This document shows, piece by piece, positions 8,957 to 16,881 of a stretch of 64,000 nucleotides of DNA (position 1 is the stretch's first letter; the number at the start of each line of letters is the position of its first letter). The stretch is from Lachnospiraceae bacterium (GTDB taxonomy: Bacteria > Bacillota > Clostridia > Lachnospirales > Lachnospiraceae): positions 62,001 through 126,000 of the forward strand of contig CABJAW010000006.1 of the NCBI GenBank assembly GCA_902363665.1. Reading direction: 5' to 3'. The notes under the pieces were generated by a model. It was given only the letters and a program-made list of their open reading frames with translations, ran no database searches and was not told the DNA's origin. Both the position numbers and the translations under genes were made by a program.

Positions 8957-9078
8957 TAACCGAGTCAGGCAAGTCCCCTGATTCAATTGCGCTGAGCAAT
9001 AAGCAGTGGGTGGGGACTTGCTTGTATCAGGAGTGGTACAAGCCACTCCTGATAAGCTGCAAAGCAGCTACTCGGTTA
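8957..9078. repeat. multi-hairpin palindromic intergenic element
   Basis: An outer 9-bp stem TAACCGAGT/ACTCGGTTA (8957-8965 with 9070-9078) encloses three hairpins: CAAGTCCCC/GGGGACTTG (8970-8978, 9012-9020, with a nested ATTGC/GCAAT), the perfect 11-bp ATCAGGAGTGG/CCACTCCTGAT (9026-9036, 9043-9053) and CTGC/GCAG (9057-9060, 9064-9067). All arms pair exactly. No protein signal is present. It may be a structured RNA or a compound palindromic repeat; part of it recurs next to it and near 15.7 kb. Confidence 0.65.
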
Positions 9079-9092
9079 TGAGCAAGTAGCGA

Positions 9093-9164
9093 AGCGGATT
9101 GCGAATATCCGCTTTGACCCGAGCCAGGCAAGTAGCAAAGCGGATTGAGAATATCCGCTTTGAC
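9093..9164. repeat. two tandem copies of an AGCGGATT-N-AATATCCGCT palindromic repeat
   Basis: The palindrome AGCGGATT..AATATCCGCTTTGAC occurs at 9093-9118 and again at 9139-9164, each preceded by GCAAGTAGC. Related units lie near 13.71, 14.54 and, inverted, 15.71 kb. Together with the multi-hairpin element upstream they fill the roughly 395-base gap between the AraC gene and the GH13 gene. Confidence 0.75.
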
Positions 9165-9167
9165 AGA

Positions 9168-9212
9168 GAAAAAGGAACGGCATCTATGAAAAGCGGGTGC
9201 CGTTCCTTTTAA
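9168..9212. terminator. bidirectional terminator between AraC and GH13 genes
   Basis: AAAGGAACGGCA (9171-9182) pairs with TGCCGTTCCTTT (9198-9209), with A-runs on the left and T-runs on the right, so it can end transcripts arriving from both converging genes. Confidence 0.8.
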
Positions 9213-9262
9213 TGTATTATTTGCTTATGAAGTCTGCGCAGCACGACACAAGCTTTTTGATT

Positions 9263-10810
9263 TTATCTGCGGCAGATTGTGAAGCTGCATTTCGGTACGG
9301 TAAGTGTTCCGGTTTCCCATTTCGCGTCACCGCTGTAGGAGAAGATCACTTCGCCTGGATTTGTTTCAAGCGGGCAGGAGGCTTCGTTTGCCGACGGATT
9401 CAGGATAATGGTGAGTGTTTCCGTTTCATGCAGTCTTTCATAGACGAACGGAAATGCGTGCGGCTCGGCATACAGGAAGCGGATATCGCTGCCGGAGAGA
9501 AGCGCCGGATGCTCACTGCGCAGACGGATCAGCGCTTTTATGAGGTTTAAGAGGGAATCCGGATCAGCCAGCTGCTTTTCAACGGTCGGACGGTTTTCAT
9601 TCGGGTCGATCGGAAGATAAAGATTTGCCGGAGCGGCGCTGGAAAAGCCTGCATTTGCGCTGTGATCCCACTGCATTGGCGTACGGGAGCCGGTACGGTC
9701 ATAGCCGCCTTCTTTGGATGGCATTCCGTCCATGTAGCGCATACCGATCTCATCTCCGTAATAGATGAACGGGCAGCCAGGCATGGTCAGAAGGAATGCA
9801 AATGCAATTTTCATCTCCTCCTCGTCGAGCAGATGATGCATACGCTTCATGTCGTGGTTGCTTGACGGGATGCAGCAAAGGCCTTTGCCGTTTGTGCGGT
9901 TGTAGTGCTCCAGATAAGCCTTGACGAATTCACTGATATCGCCGTCACCTTTTTTGGAGAAGTACGGTGTCTCGCGGAAGAGATCCATGTAGTGTGTCGG
10001 ACCGTTGTGGAGCAGGAAGTCCATGTGGAAACCGGCTTCAAGTGCTTCCTTCGGATCCCCCCATTCGGAGACAAGTGCTGCTTCCGGATATTTTTCATCG
10101 AGGAAGGCACGAACCTTCTGCCACAGCAGCTTCGTGTAATGATGGTCCGGATCCGCCTTTACAAGGCTGGCAGCCATGTCGACGCGGAAACCGTCACAGC
10201 CAAGATCAAGCCAGAATGACATGATATCCTGCAGGATCAGGCGGCCTTTCTGGGCTTCTTCTGAATCAGCAGAAAACTGCCACGGAGCAGTTACGGTGCC
10301 GAATCCGTAATTTAGAGCCGGCTGAGTGGAAAAGCAGTTGACCGCTACGGCAGAGGCACGGTCAGAGATACCGAAAAGCCAGTTGTTGATGCCTGGAATC
10401 TTTTCCTTTGCCCACATCATATCATTCGTCCAGATATAGCGGTTGGAATATTCATTTTCTTCCAGTGAGCAGGATGCTTTAAACCATGGAGATTCGACAG
10501 AGGTATGTCCCGGAACAAGATCAAGCAGGATATGCATACCCCGACGATGCACTTCATCAAAGAGCTGCTTCAGGTCTTCATTTGTGCCGTAGCGCGGAGC
10601 AGCCTGGTAATAGTCGGTTACATCATAGCCTGCGTCATGGAAGGATGATTCAAAGCAGGGATTCATCCAGATCGCATTGCAGCCAAGGTCACGGATATAG
10701 TCGAGACGGCGGATGATTCCCTGAAAATCACCGATTCCATCTCCGTTGCTGTCCTGGAAGGACTGCGGATAAATTTCATAGAAAATTGCAGTATCAAGCC
10801 ATTTTGCCAT
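9263..10810 (-). CDS. GH13 family alpha-glucosidase/alpha-amylase-type glycosidase
   Basis: A 515-residue cytoplasmic glycoside hydrolase (no signal peptide) of the GH13 clan. The four conserved regions are clear: LLDLVPGHTS (95-104), GFRVDM with nucleophile D211, SEWG with acid/base E249, and SSNHD with D320. The start (FYEIYPQSFQDSNGDGIGD) resembles oligo-1,6-glucosidases and related intracellular alpha-glucosidases. Probable role: cleavage of imported malto- or isomalto-oligosaccharides. The exact substrate cannot be read from the sequence, and no transport genes are adjacent. AAGGAG lies upstream of the ATG. Confidence 0.88.
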   Translation of the reverse strand: MAKWLDTAIFYEIYPQSFQDSNGDGIGDFQGIIRRLDYIRDLGCNAIWMNPCFESSFHDAGYDVTDYYQAAPRYGTNEDLKQLFDEVHRRGMHILLDLVPGHTSVESPWFKASCSLEENEYSNRYIWTNDMMWAKEKIPGINNWLFGISDRASAVAVNCFSTQPALNYGFGTVTAPWQFSADSEEAQKGRLILQDIMSFWLDLGCDGFRVDMAASLVKADPDHHYTKLLWQKVRAFLDEKYPEAALVSEWGDPKEALEAGFHMDFLLHNGPTHYMDLFRETPYFSKKGDGDISEFVKAYLEHYNRTNGKGLCCIPSSNHDMKRMHHLLDEEEMKIAFAFLLTMPGCPFIYYGDEIGMRYMDGMPSKEGGYDRTGSRTPMQWDHSANAGFSSAAPANLYLPIDPNENRPTVEKQLADPDSLLNLIKALIRLRSEHPALLSGSDIRFLYAEPHAFPFVYERLHETETLTIILNPSANEASCPLETNPGEVIFSYSGDAKWETGTLTVPKCSFTICRR

Positions 10811-11011
10811 AGTAGATTCTCCTTGTGTGTAAAATTAAAGTGGATAGTTGTATCTGCTTTACTACTCGTTTATAAACATTCTTATGGGTGAGTTTGTCCC
10901 ACTTGTCTGAATCGGTCAAATGGGAAAGCAACTATTTTTACTATATATGGAATCTGAAAAATAGTCTAGCGGTATTGAAAGAAAATGTAACACAAAATCC
11001 ATGGAACAGGC

Positions 11012-11039
11012 ACTTCCGGCCTGTATTTTTCATAAGATA
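11012..11039 (+). promoter_or_regulatory. candidate mother-cell (sigma-K/E type) promoter for sigK
   Basis: AC (11012-11013), a 17-bp gap and CATAAGATA (11031-11039) fit the B. subtilis sigma-K consensus AC-N17-CATANNNTA, and the -10 also resembles the sigma-E box. It ends 26 bases before the sigK start. This would give autoregulation in the mother cell. A single short match, so inference only. Confidence 0.45.
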
Positions 11040-11065
11040 ACATAAAACCGCTTAGAGGTGCTTTG

Positions 11066-11713
11066 TTGAAAACATTTGAAAAGCCGTTTTCGGAGGAGGA
11101 AGAAAAGTATTATCTGGCATGCTGGAAGAAGGGGGATCTGGAAGCCAGAAATAAGCTGATCGAGCACAATCTAAGGCTGGTGGCGCATATCGCAAAAAAA
11201 TATCAGTCACCGGAGTACGATCCGGATGACCTGATCTCAACAGGGATCATCGGACTGATCAAAGGGGTAATGACGTTTGACTGTACCAAAAATAACCGGC
11301 TGGCCACATACGCGGCGCGCTGTATTGAAAATGAACTGCTGATGCTGCTGCGTACAAAAAAGAAACTGAGCCGGGAGATTTCGATGCAGGAAAGGATCGG
11401 AACCGATCAGGATGGACGGGAACTGCGGCTGATGGATATTCTTGAGAGTGAACCAGTGGATATTCTGGAGGAGATGGAGCAGGAAAAAAATATCCTGCGC
11501 CTTCGGGAGTGCCTGGAGCGTGTGCTGGATGGACGGGAGCTGCAGGTGATCTGTGAGCGGTACGGGCTGCTCGGCAGAAAAGAACGCACACAGCGCGAGA
11601 TCGCAAAGGAGCTTGGAATCAGCCGCTCCTACGTATCCCGGATCGAAAAACGGGCGGTAGAGCGGCTGAGAGAAGTGTTTGTGAGGGAAGAGGGGGCTAA
11701 TCAGAAAAGGTGA
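11066..11713 (+). CDS. sigK: RNA polymerase sporulation sigma factor SigK
   Basis: A sigma-70 family factor of 215 residues. Region 2 (LIEHNLRLVAHIAKKY, DDLISTGIIGLIKGV, RLATYAARCIENELLM) and region 4 (RTQREIAKELGISRSYVSRIEKRA) match SigK more closely than SigE. SigK drives late mother-cell genes for coat and cortex. Here the gene is continuous, with no skin-type element, and begins at LKTFEKPFSEEEEKYYL, close to the mature N-terminus of B. subtilis SigK; an in-frame stop at 11033-11035 excludes a longer pro-sequence. The TTG at 11066 is five bases after GAGGTG. The last 17 bases overlap the convergent membrane-protein gene. Confidence 0.88.
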   Translation: MKTFEKPFSEEEEKYYLACWKKGDLEARNKLIEHNLRLVAHIAKKYQSPEYDPDDLISTGIIGLIKGVMTFDCTKNNRLATYAARCIENELLMLLRTKKKLSREISMQERIGTDQDGRELRLMDILESEPVDILEEMEQEKNILRLRECLERVLDGRELQVICERYGLLGRKERTQREIAKELGISRSYVSRIEKRAVERLREVFVREEGANQKR

Positions 11714-13112
11714 AAACGTATCTGGCAGCGAGAAGCTCCTCATACCACGCCTGTGTCTGCCCCGGAGTCGTGCTGTTCAAAAAAACGGTGTACTCAGGCA
11801 CCCGAATTTCAAGAACCGGTGATTCACGCAGTGTCACATACATCCGGCAGTTTCCCGTTTGGCTTCCCCAGAAGATACCAAGCAGCATACGGTTATCCGC
11901 GGAGCCGTTTGTTTTGGTGAAGGATTCAGCCGGCAGCTGGTCGAGCAGATGAATCTCTTCAATATCACGGAGCTGAAAATCGGCATCGGTATATCCGGAT
12001 GTAATTGAAACGTTTTCGCCTGTGATGGTAAGGCGGATCGGTGTGAAATCTATTTTCAGGAAAAGAAGGCACATCCAGAGGAACAGAGCACCGACTGCAA
12101 GACAGATTCCGTAAGTAAGCACTTTCCCAATCGGTCGGCCCAAATTAAAGGTATAGTTCATAGAAGAATAGCGGTTCTGCACGAGAACCCGCGGATCGTT
12201 CGGATTGTCATACCAGCCGTTTCTCCAGAAATAATCGTCATCGACGTACAGCGGGGCCGTGTCTGTGGCGAGGATCGCTTTCTTTTTGACGTGAAGACGC
12301 CAGATACAGATCGGCAATACAATGACCGGAAGTGCTGCAATTACAGAAAAGGGCAGGATGCCTGAAAATGGCTGATAAGCAGTCTGCCAAAGCAGCACCA
12401 GGAAAGAAAACGCGTTACACAGGCCGGAAAGCAGCAGACAGAAATACCATGTCCTTTTTTCCAGTGTATTCAGCTGCAGATTGATTTCAGAATGTTCACT
12501 GTAAATTTTATTTCCGGAGTGAAGGATTGTGGCAGCCATGCATGGAAAAAAGAGGCCGACGACAGTGGCACATATCAGCGGCAGCTGCATTTCGGGATGA
12601 CGGAAAATCTGCTCACGGATGGAAGGAAACAGAACAGGAATCAGAAAGAGCAATAGCGGAAGAAATTGCAGCCAAAGCGGCGGCGTGAGCCTCCGAGTCG
12701 GCGCAGAGACGCTCGTATCAGCAGCCGCTGTGACCGGTTCTTCCAGATCATCATACCAGCCATTTTCTGTCTTAAGTGAGTAAAGCATGCGGTGTGTACG
12801 GTAAAGATCGGAAAAAATGCCGTAGAAAAATGCGACAAGCCAGATACTCCAGCAGATGATGAGGATTGAGGTATACCAGAACGCGAGCAGCGAAACAGCA
12901 GCCCCAAGGATCAGATGGATCAGATAGAAATGGCGGTTCTGCTTTTTATAGGATGCAATCAGGGCAGTGACGGATGGCGTTTCCAGCTTATCTTCCGGAA
13001 TATGTACCCCGAGCAGCATATGATCATGATAAAGGGTCGCTTTTCCATAGACAGAAAAGCAGATGCCGACCATGAAAAGATCGGTAAACAGCATAATCAG
13101 AAACAGCATCAT
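11697..13112 (-). CDS. DUF1648/DUF5808-type membrane protein
   Basis: A 471-residue membrane protein with hydrophobic segments near residues 1-22, 65-100, 145-165, 178-195, 225-290 and 335-355. Between the helices lies a block YFWRNGWYDNPNDPRVLVQN followed by NYTFNLGRPIGK, which resembles the DUF5808 signature; the same NGWYDDLEE motif occurs earlier in the protein. Function unknown. It follows the GntR regulator gene with a 4-base overlap, a pairing common in Firmicutes, where the regulator usually controls its own membrane partner. Confidence 0.75.
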   Translation of the reverse strand: MMLFLIMLFTDLFMVGICFSVYGKATLYHDHMLLGVHIPEDKLETPSVTALIASYKKQNRHFYLIHLILGAAVSLLAFWYTSILIICWSIWLVAFFYGIFSDLYRTHRMLYSLKTENGWYDDLEEPVTAAADTSVSAPTRRLTPPLWLQFLPLLLFLIPVLFPSIREQIFRHPEMQLPLICATVVGLFFPCMAATILHSGNKIYSEHSEINLQLNTLEKRTWYFCLLLSGLCNAFSFLVLLWQTAYQPFSGILPFSVIAALPVIVLPICIWRLHVKKKAILATDTAPLYVDDDYFWRNGWYDNPNDPRVLVQNRYSSMNYTFNLGRPIGKVLTYGICLAVGALFLWMCLLFLKIDFTPIRLTITGENVSITSGYTDADFQLRDIEEIHLLDQLPAESFTKTNGSADNRMLLGIFWGSQTGNCRMYVTLRESPVLEIRVPEYTVFLNSTTPGQTQAWYEELLAARYVFTFSD

Positions 13113-13501
13113 GATACTACCTCCATCTCAAGAAATGCGTTGGTGCAAAAAGAAAGAAAATCCTGCAGTGTCATGCCGTGCACTTTGGCTTCGGCAGTGA
13201 GCAGTTCGAGTTCATCGGTCAGTTTTTCTTCAAAAGCGGCAGCTGCGCCGGGACGGTTTGCGTCAGGGAGCGAGACGACGCTACCGCGGCGCCGGTCTGT
13301 TTCCAGAAATCCTTCGGCCTTGAGCAGCTGATATGCTTTGCTGACAGTCATCGAATTGATGCCAAGATCGGTGGCGAGCTGCCGTACGGTCGGAAGTGAT
13401 TCACCAGGTTTTAATGCCCCTTTTCCGATGCCGGTTACGATCTGGTTGCGCAATTGAAGATACAGCGGGATTTCAGAACGCTGGTTGATTTTAATGATCA
13501 T
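13109..13501 (-). CDS. GntR family transcriptional regulator (YtrA type)
   Basis: A 130-residue GntR protein with the winged-helix domain in residues 1-75 (SEIPLYLQLRNQIVTGIGKG, GESLPTVRQLATDLGINSMTVSKAYQLLKAEGF) and only a short helical tail, as in the YtrA subfamily. Such regulators commonly repress the operon in which they sit. Here the operon is this gene plus the multi-helix membrane protein gene behind it (ATGA overlap). GGAGGTTTCCC precedes the ATG. Confidence 0.9.
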   Translation of the reverse strand: MIIKINQRSEIPLYLQLRNQIVTGIGKGALKPGESLPTVRQLATDLGINSMTVSKAYQLLKAEGFLETDRRRGSVVSLPDANRPGAAAAFEEKLTDELELLTAEAKVHGMTLQDFLSFCTNAFLEMEVVS

Positions 13502-13700
13502 GGGAAACCTCCGTTGGTAAGAAATAATCTCTCGGAATCTTTTCTTGCCTGCTTTTATGCGTGATTTTCTGGTATTGCTATAGAAAAAGATTCAGAGAGT
13601 ACATAAGAAGCGTTTCGTGTTCTTGTTTGTATTATACATATTAATGCAAATAATGCAAGAAGAAAATAAGAAATATCACAGGAAAGAATTCTTCCTGATC

Positions 13701-13737
13701 TTATCCGCAGCGAATCGAACCTAATATCCGCTTTGAC
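13701..13737. repeat. partial copy of the AATATCCGCTTTGAC repeat
   Basis: GCGAATCGAACCTAATATCC followed by GCTTTGAC (13710-13737) matches the right half of the palindromic repeat near 9.1 kb. It lies 35 bases before the phosphopantetheinyl transferase gene. The rest of the 270-base gap holds the gntR leader and nothing else I recognise. Confidence 0.55.
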
Positions 13738-13772
13738 TTGAAAAACGCGCTCATTTCTGCTAGTCTAATGAA

Positions 13773-14513
13773 ATGAACATTTATATTTGCGAATTGAAAG
13801 AACAAGAATGGAAATCCCCCTTACTGCGAGCAGCCATGCGATCCGGACTTCTGGATTCTTCAGAGGCGGAAGCACTTGCGCAAAACGAAAAAAAGCTGCA
13901 AAATCAGCGGGAGCATCTCACTGCCTGGCTGCTGTTTCAGCGTGTGACTGGCGAAATGTATGGAATTCAGACGCTTTCTGAACTTTCGCTTGCGAAAACG
14001 GAACAGGGAAAGCCCTATAGCAGAGCGTATCCCGGACTTCATTTTAATCTGAGCCATTGCCGGGCGGCCTGTGCCTGTGCGCTGGATACGATCCCGGCGG
14101 GAATTGATATTGAGCGGAGATTTCCGTATAAAGAAAGCCTGATGCGCCGCATCTGCACGGAAAAAGAACGCCGGATTGTGGAATCCTGTGAAAGTTTGCC
14201 GGAGCGGGAACAGCTGCTTCAGGCACTTTGGTCCATGAAAGAAAGTGTCGTGAAATGGAATGGCCGCGGAATGGGATACGGAATGGAACGGGCAGATTGT
14301 ACACGCTGGCTTTTAAGATACGTAAAAAATGCGGGTGGGATTTCTGATAAATCAGAGGACAGAAATCCAGAGCTTTGGATGTTGCTGCGGCAGACGCCGG
14401 AATATACCCTTGCAGCATGCACTGCGGCAGGAAAGGTGGCTTTTGGCGACTGGCTGGAGGCGGTGCAGATTACAAAAATAAGGGAGGAAGAGCTGTGCGC
14501 CTCCTGGCTCTGA
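13773..14513 (+). CDS. 4'-phosphopantetheinyl transferase family protein
   Basis: A 246-residue member of the Sfp-type phosphopantetheinyl transferase superfamily, which loads coenzyme A-derived arms onto carrier proteins. Visible motifs: QGKPYS, HFNLSHC, the metal-binding GIDIERR and WSMKESVVKWNGRGM. The length and two-domain pattern fit the Sfp/EntD group rather than the short AcpS. No synthase genes are nearby, so its carrier protein is unknown. The ATG lacks a clear Shine-Dalgarno sequence, in contrast with its neighbours. Confidence 0.85.
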   Translation: MNIYICELKEQEWKSPLLRAAMRSGLLDSSEAEALAQNEKKLQNQREHLTAWLLFQRVTGEMYGIQTLSELSLAKTEQGKPYSRAYPGLHFNLSHCRAACACALDTIPAGIDIERRFPYKESLMRRICTEKERRIVESCESLPEREQLLQALWSMKESVVKWNGRGMGYGMERADCTRWLLRYVKNAGGISDKSEDRNPELWMLLRQTPEYTLAACTAAGKVAFGDWLEAVQITKIREEELCASWL

Positions 14514-14559
14514 CGCGAATCAGGTAAACCCGCTGCGGGGCTGCGGATATCCGCTTTGA
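14511..14559. repeat. palindromic repeat copy between PPTase and rsmH-like genes
   Basis: GCGAATCAGGTAAACCCGCT, then a CCCG/CGGG mini-hairpin and the perfect 12-base palindrome GCGGATATCCGC (14543-14554) followed by TTTGA. It resembles the units at 9.1 and 15.7 kb in reduced form. Confidence 0.55.
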
Positions 14560-14599
14560 TGGCAGCAATCCAGAAAAAAGGAAAGGAACAAGCAGGAAA

Positions 14600-15682
14600 A
14601 TGGAAAATAAAATAAATACTTCGGCAGAAAACCCATCTGGGCAGCAGACCGTTCACAAACGACGTGTGCGTTACTCCGGTACCCATCCAAGATCCTATAA
14701 AGAAAAATATAAGGAACTCAACCCGGAGAAGTACGGAGACACAATTGAAAAAGTAATCAGTAAGGGCGGGACACCGGCCGGAATGCATATTTCGATCTGT
14801 GTAAATGAGATTCTTGACTTTTTCCAGATCCAGCCAGGACAGCAGGGACTGGATGCGACACTTGGATACGGTGGCCATACGAGGAGAATGCTGGAATGCC
14901 TGCAGGGACAGGGGCATCTTTATGCATTGGATGTGGATCCGATTGAATCGGAAAAGACAAAAGAACGGCTTGAAAAGCTTGGTTATGGGCCGGAAATTCT
15001 GACCGTAAAGCTTTTGAATTTTGCGAATATCGATCAGGTAGCTGAGGAAGCCGGAAAATTTGATTTTGTACTGGCAGATCTTGGCGTTTCCTCGATGCAG
15101 ATTGATAATCCAGAGCGCGGTTTTACCTACAAGGCAGATGGACCGCTGGATCTGCGCATGAATCCGCAAAAGGGAGAAAGTGCCTCTGACCGGCTGCTTT
15201 CTGTGACGGAAGAGGAACTGGTTGGTATGCTTGTAGAAAATTCGGACGAGCCGTATGCAGAGGAGATCGCAGCGAGAATTATGGCAAGAAATCGCCGGAA
15301 TAAAGAAGGGTGGACGACTACGGAGCTTCATAATGAGATTGAGGAAGCGCTGAAATTTCTTCCGGAGAAGGATTATAAGGAGATGGTTCGTAAGTCCAGT
15401 CAGCGCACATTTCAGGCACTGCGGATCGACGTGAATCACGAATACGAAGTATTGTACTCTCTGCTGGAAAAGCTGCCTGGTGTGCTGAAACCGGGCGGAA
15501 AAGTGGCAATTCTGACCTTCCATTCCGGTGAAGACCGGCTGGTAAAGAAGTCGTTCCAGCGTTTTTACCGGGAGGGGATTTATCAGGATATCGCAAAAGA
15601 TGTCATTCGTCCGTCGAAAGAAGAGTGTATCCGAAACAGCCGAGCAAAGTCTACCAAGATGCGCTGGGCAGTGCGGGCGTAA
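14600..15682 (+). CDS. rsmH: RsmH-type 16S rRNA (cytosine-N4)-methyltransferase
   Basis: RsmH methylates N4 of C1402 in 16S rRNA. The SAM fold is visible (DATLGYGGHTRRML at 85-98, DVDP at 111-114), as are the family blocks LADLGVSSMQIDNPERGF and DGPLDLRMNP and the C-terminal ILTFHSGEDRLVKKSF. It has a basic N-terminal extension of about 55 residues not found in standard RsmH (about 310 residues). It is not next to mraZ or ftsL, so it is probably a second paralogue outside the division cluster, and its exact target base is then uncertain. Confidence 0.82.
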   Translation: MENKINTSAENPSGQQTVHKRRVRYSGTHPRSYKEKYKELNPEKYGDTIEKVISKGGTPAGMHISICVNEILDFFQIQPGQQGLDATLGYGGHTRRMLECLQGQGHLYALDVDPIESEKTKERLEKLGYGPEILTVKLLNFANIDQVAEEAGKFDFVLADLGVSSMQIDNPERGFTYKADGPLDLRMNPQKGESASDRLLSVTEEELVGMLVENSDEPYAEEIAARIMARNRRNKEGWTTTELHNEIEEALKFLPEKDYKEMVRKSSQRTFQALRIDVNHEYEVLYSLLEKLPGVLKPGGKVAILTFHSGEDRLVKKSFQRFYREGIYQDIAKDVIRPSKEECIRNSRAKSTKMRWAVRA

Positions 15683-15705
15683 AAAAGAAATGTAGTAACA
15701 AAAAA

Positions 15706-15745
15706 GTCAAAGCGGATATTCGCAATCCGCTTCACTACTCGGTTA
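15706..15745. repeat. inverted copy of the palindromic intergenic repeat
   Basis: On the minus strand it reads TAACCGAGTAGTGAAGCGGA, then TTGCGAATATCCGCTTTGAC, matching the repeat unit at 9093-9118 and the outer stem sequence of the element at 8957. It fills the gap between the rsmH-like and dehydrogenase genes. Confidence 0.75.
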
Positions 15746-15779
15746 AAGAGGGATTGAAATATCAGAAAAAGAGGTAATC

Positions 15780-16748
15780 ATGAAAATAGCAGCATATAAT
15801 TATCGGGATTTTGATGAAGCAGCATTTTTTGAAAAATTTGGAAAGCAGTATGGAGTGGAGATTCTTCCAATTCGCGAGACACCGTCAGTGGAAAATGCGC
15901 ATCTTGCAGCGGGCTGTGAAGGTGTGAGTGTCATTACAACACCGATTACCGGGGATATCATGCGCGCGTGGAGAGAGCAGGGGGTAAAGCATGTTTCGAC
16001 GAGAACCATCGGCTATGACCATATCGATTTGGATGCGGCGCGCCGTCTTGACATGAAGGTCAGCAATGTGACGTATTCGACCGGAAGTGTGGCGGATTAT
16101 TCAGTGATGCTGATCCTGATGGCGCTGCGCAGAATGAAATCCATCATCAAGCGTGCGGAGGGCATGGATTACTCCTTAAATGGAAATATCGGAAGAGAGA
16201 TTGGCAGCCTTACGGTCGGAGTAGTCGGAACCGGAAAAATTGGAACACATGTCCTGCGCAATCTTTCGGGATTTGGATGCCGCCTTCTGGCCTGTGACCC
16301 GTATGAAAATGAAGAGGCAAAGAAGTATGCATCGTACTGTACACTTGATGAGTTGTTTGAGAAAAGTGATGTCATTACTTTCCACACTCCAGCGACAAAG
16401 AGCAGCTACCATATGGTAAATGAGGAGACGCTTCGCCAGATGAAAGATGGTGTGGTGATCGTCAACACAGCGCGCGGCAGCATTATCGATACACCGGCGT
16501 TTCTGGACGCACTGGAGAGTGGAAAAGTAGGAGCAGCTGCGCTTGACGTGATTGAGAATGAGCTCGGCATTTTCTATGGTGATTATAAATATCAGGTTGT
16601 GGGACATCGTGAAATGTCGATTTTAAAAGATTTGCCGAATGTCCTGATGCTGCCGCATATGGCCTTTTATACGGAAAATGCAGTATCTGACATGGTGGAG
16701 CATTCGATCTGTCATATTTTAAACGAGGATGGAAACGTAGTAGGATAA
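15780..16748 (+). CDS. D-2-hydroxyacid dehydrogenase, VanH/D-lactate dehydrogenase-like
   Basis: A 322-residue NAD-dependent D-isomer-specific dehydrogenase, most likely reducing pyruvate to D-lactate. Seen: the STRTIGYDHIDLDAA and SVADYSVMLILMALR blocks shared with VanH and LdhD, the nucleotide site GVVGTGKIG (146-154), catalytic Arg in NTARGS, Glu in ENELG and His in LPHMAFYTE. No ligase or dipeptidase genes are adjacent, so VanH-type resistance is not indicated. It converges on larC, a lactate-racemase maturation gene, which fits a lactate function. GAGGTAATC precedes the ATG. Confidence 0.85.
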   Translation: MKIAAYNYRDFDEAAFFEKFGKQYGVEILPIRETPSVENAHLAAGCEGVSVITTPITGDIMRAWREQGVKHVSTRTIGYDHIDLDAARRLDMKVSNVTYSTGSVADYSVMLILMALRRMKSIIKRAEGMDYSLNGNIGREIGSLTVGVVGTGKIGTHVLRNLSGFGCRLLACDPYENEEAKKYASYCTLDELFEKSDVITFHTPATKSSYHMVNEETLRQMKDGVVIVNTARGSIIDTPAFLDALESGKVGAAALDVIENELGIFYGDYKYQVVGHREMSILKDLPNVLMLPHMAFYTENAVSDMVEHSICHILNEDGNVVG

Positions 16749-16824
16749 GAGCAAAAAGATGCGTCCTGAGTCTTTCACACTCTGCTGAACTGCCTTAAAT
16801 GCATTATTTACAAGGATCGCTATA

Positions 16825-16876
16825 AGAAACTGCTGCACAATAGGTAAAGGATTGCTTTTGTGCAGCAGTTTTTTAG
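16825..16876. terminator. bidirectional terminator between D-lactate dehydrogenase and larC genes
   Basis: AAACTGCTGCACAA (16827-16840) pairs with TTGTGCAGCAGTTT (16858-16871) and is followed by further Ts; A-residues on the left make it usable from both strands. Confidence 0.85.
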
Positions 16877-16881
16877 TCAGA

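Noticed and set aside
8881..9081. 66-codon plus-strand frame between AraC and GH13 genes
   Set aside because: Runs through palindromic repeat sequence and has no ribosome binding site.
14219..15523. 434-codon minus-strand frame opposite the rsmH-like gene
   Set aside because: Antisense to a conserved methyltransferase; no ribosome binding site or recognisable motif.
15780..16748. Vancomycin resistance (vanH)
   Set aside because: Only the dehydrogenase is VanH-like; no vanA-type ligase, vanX or two-component genes nearby.
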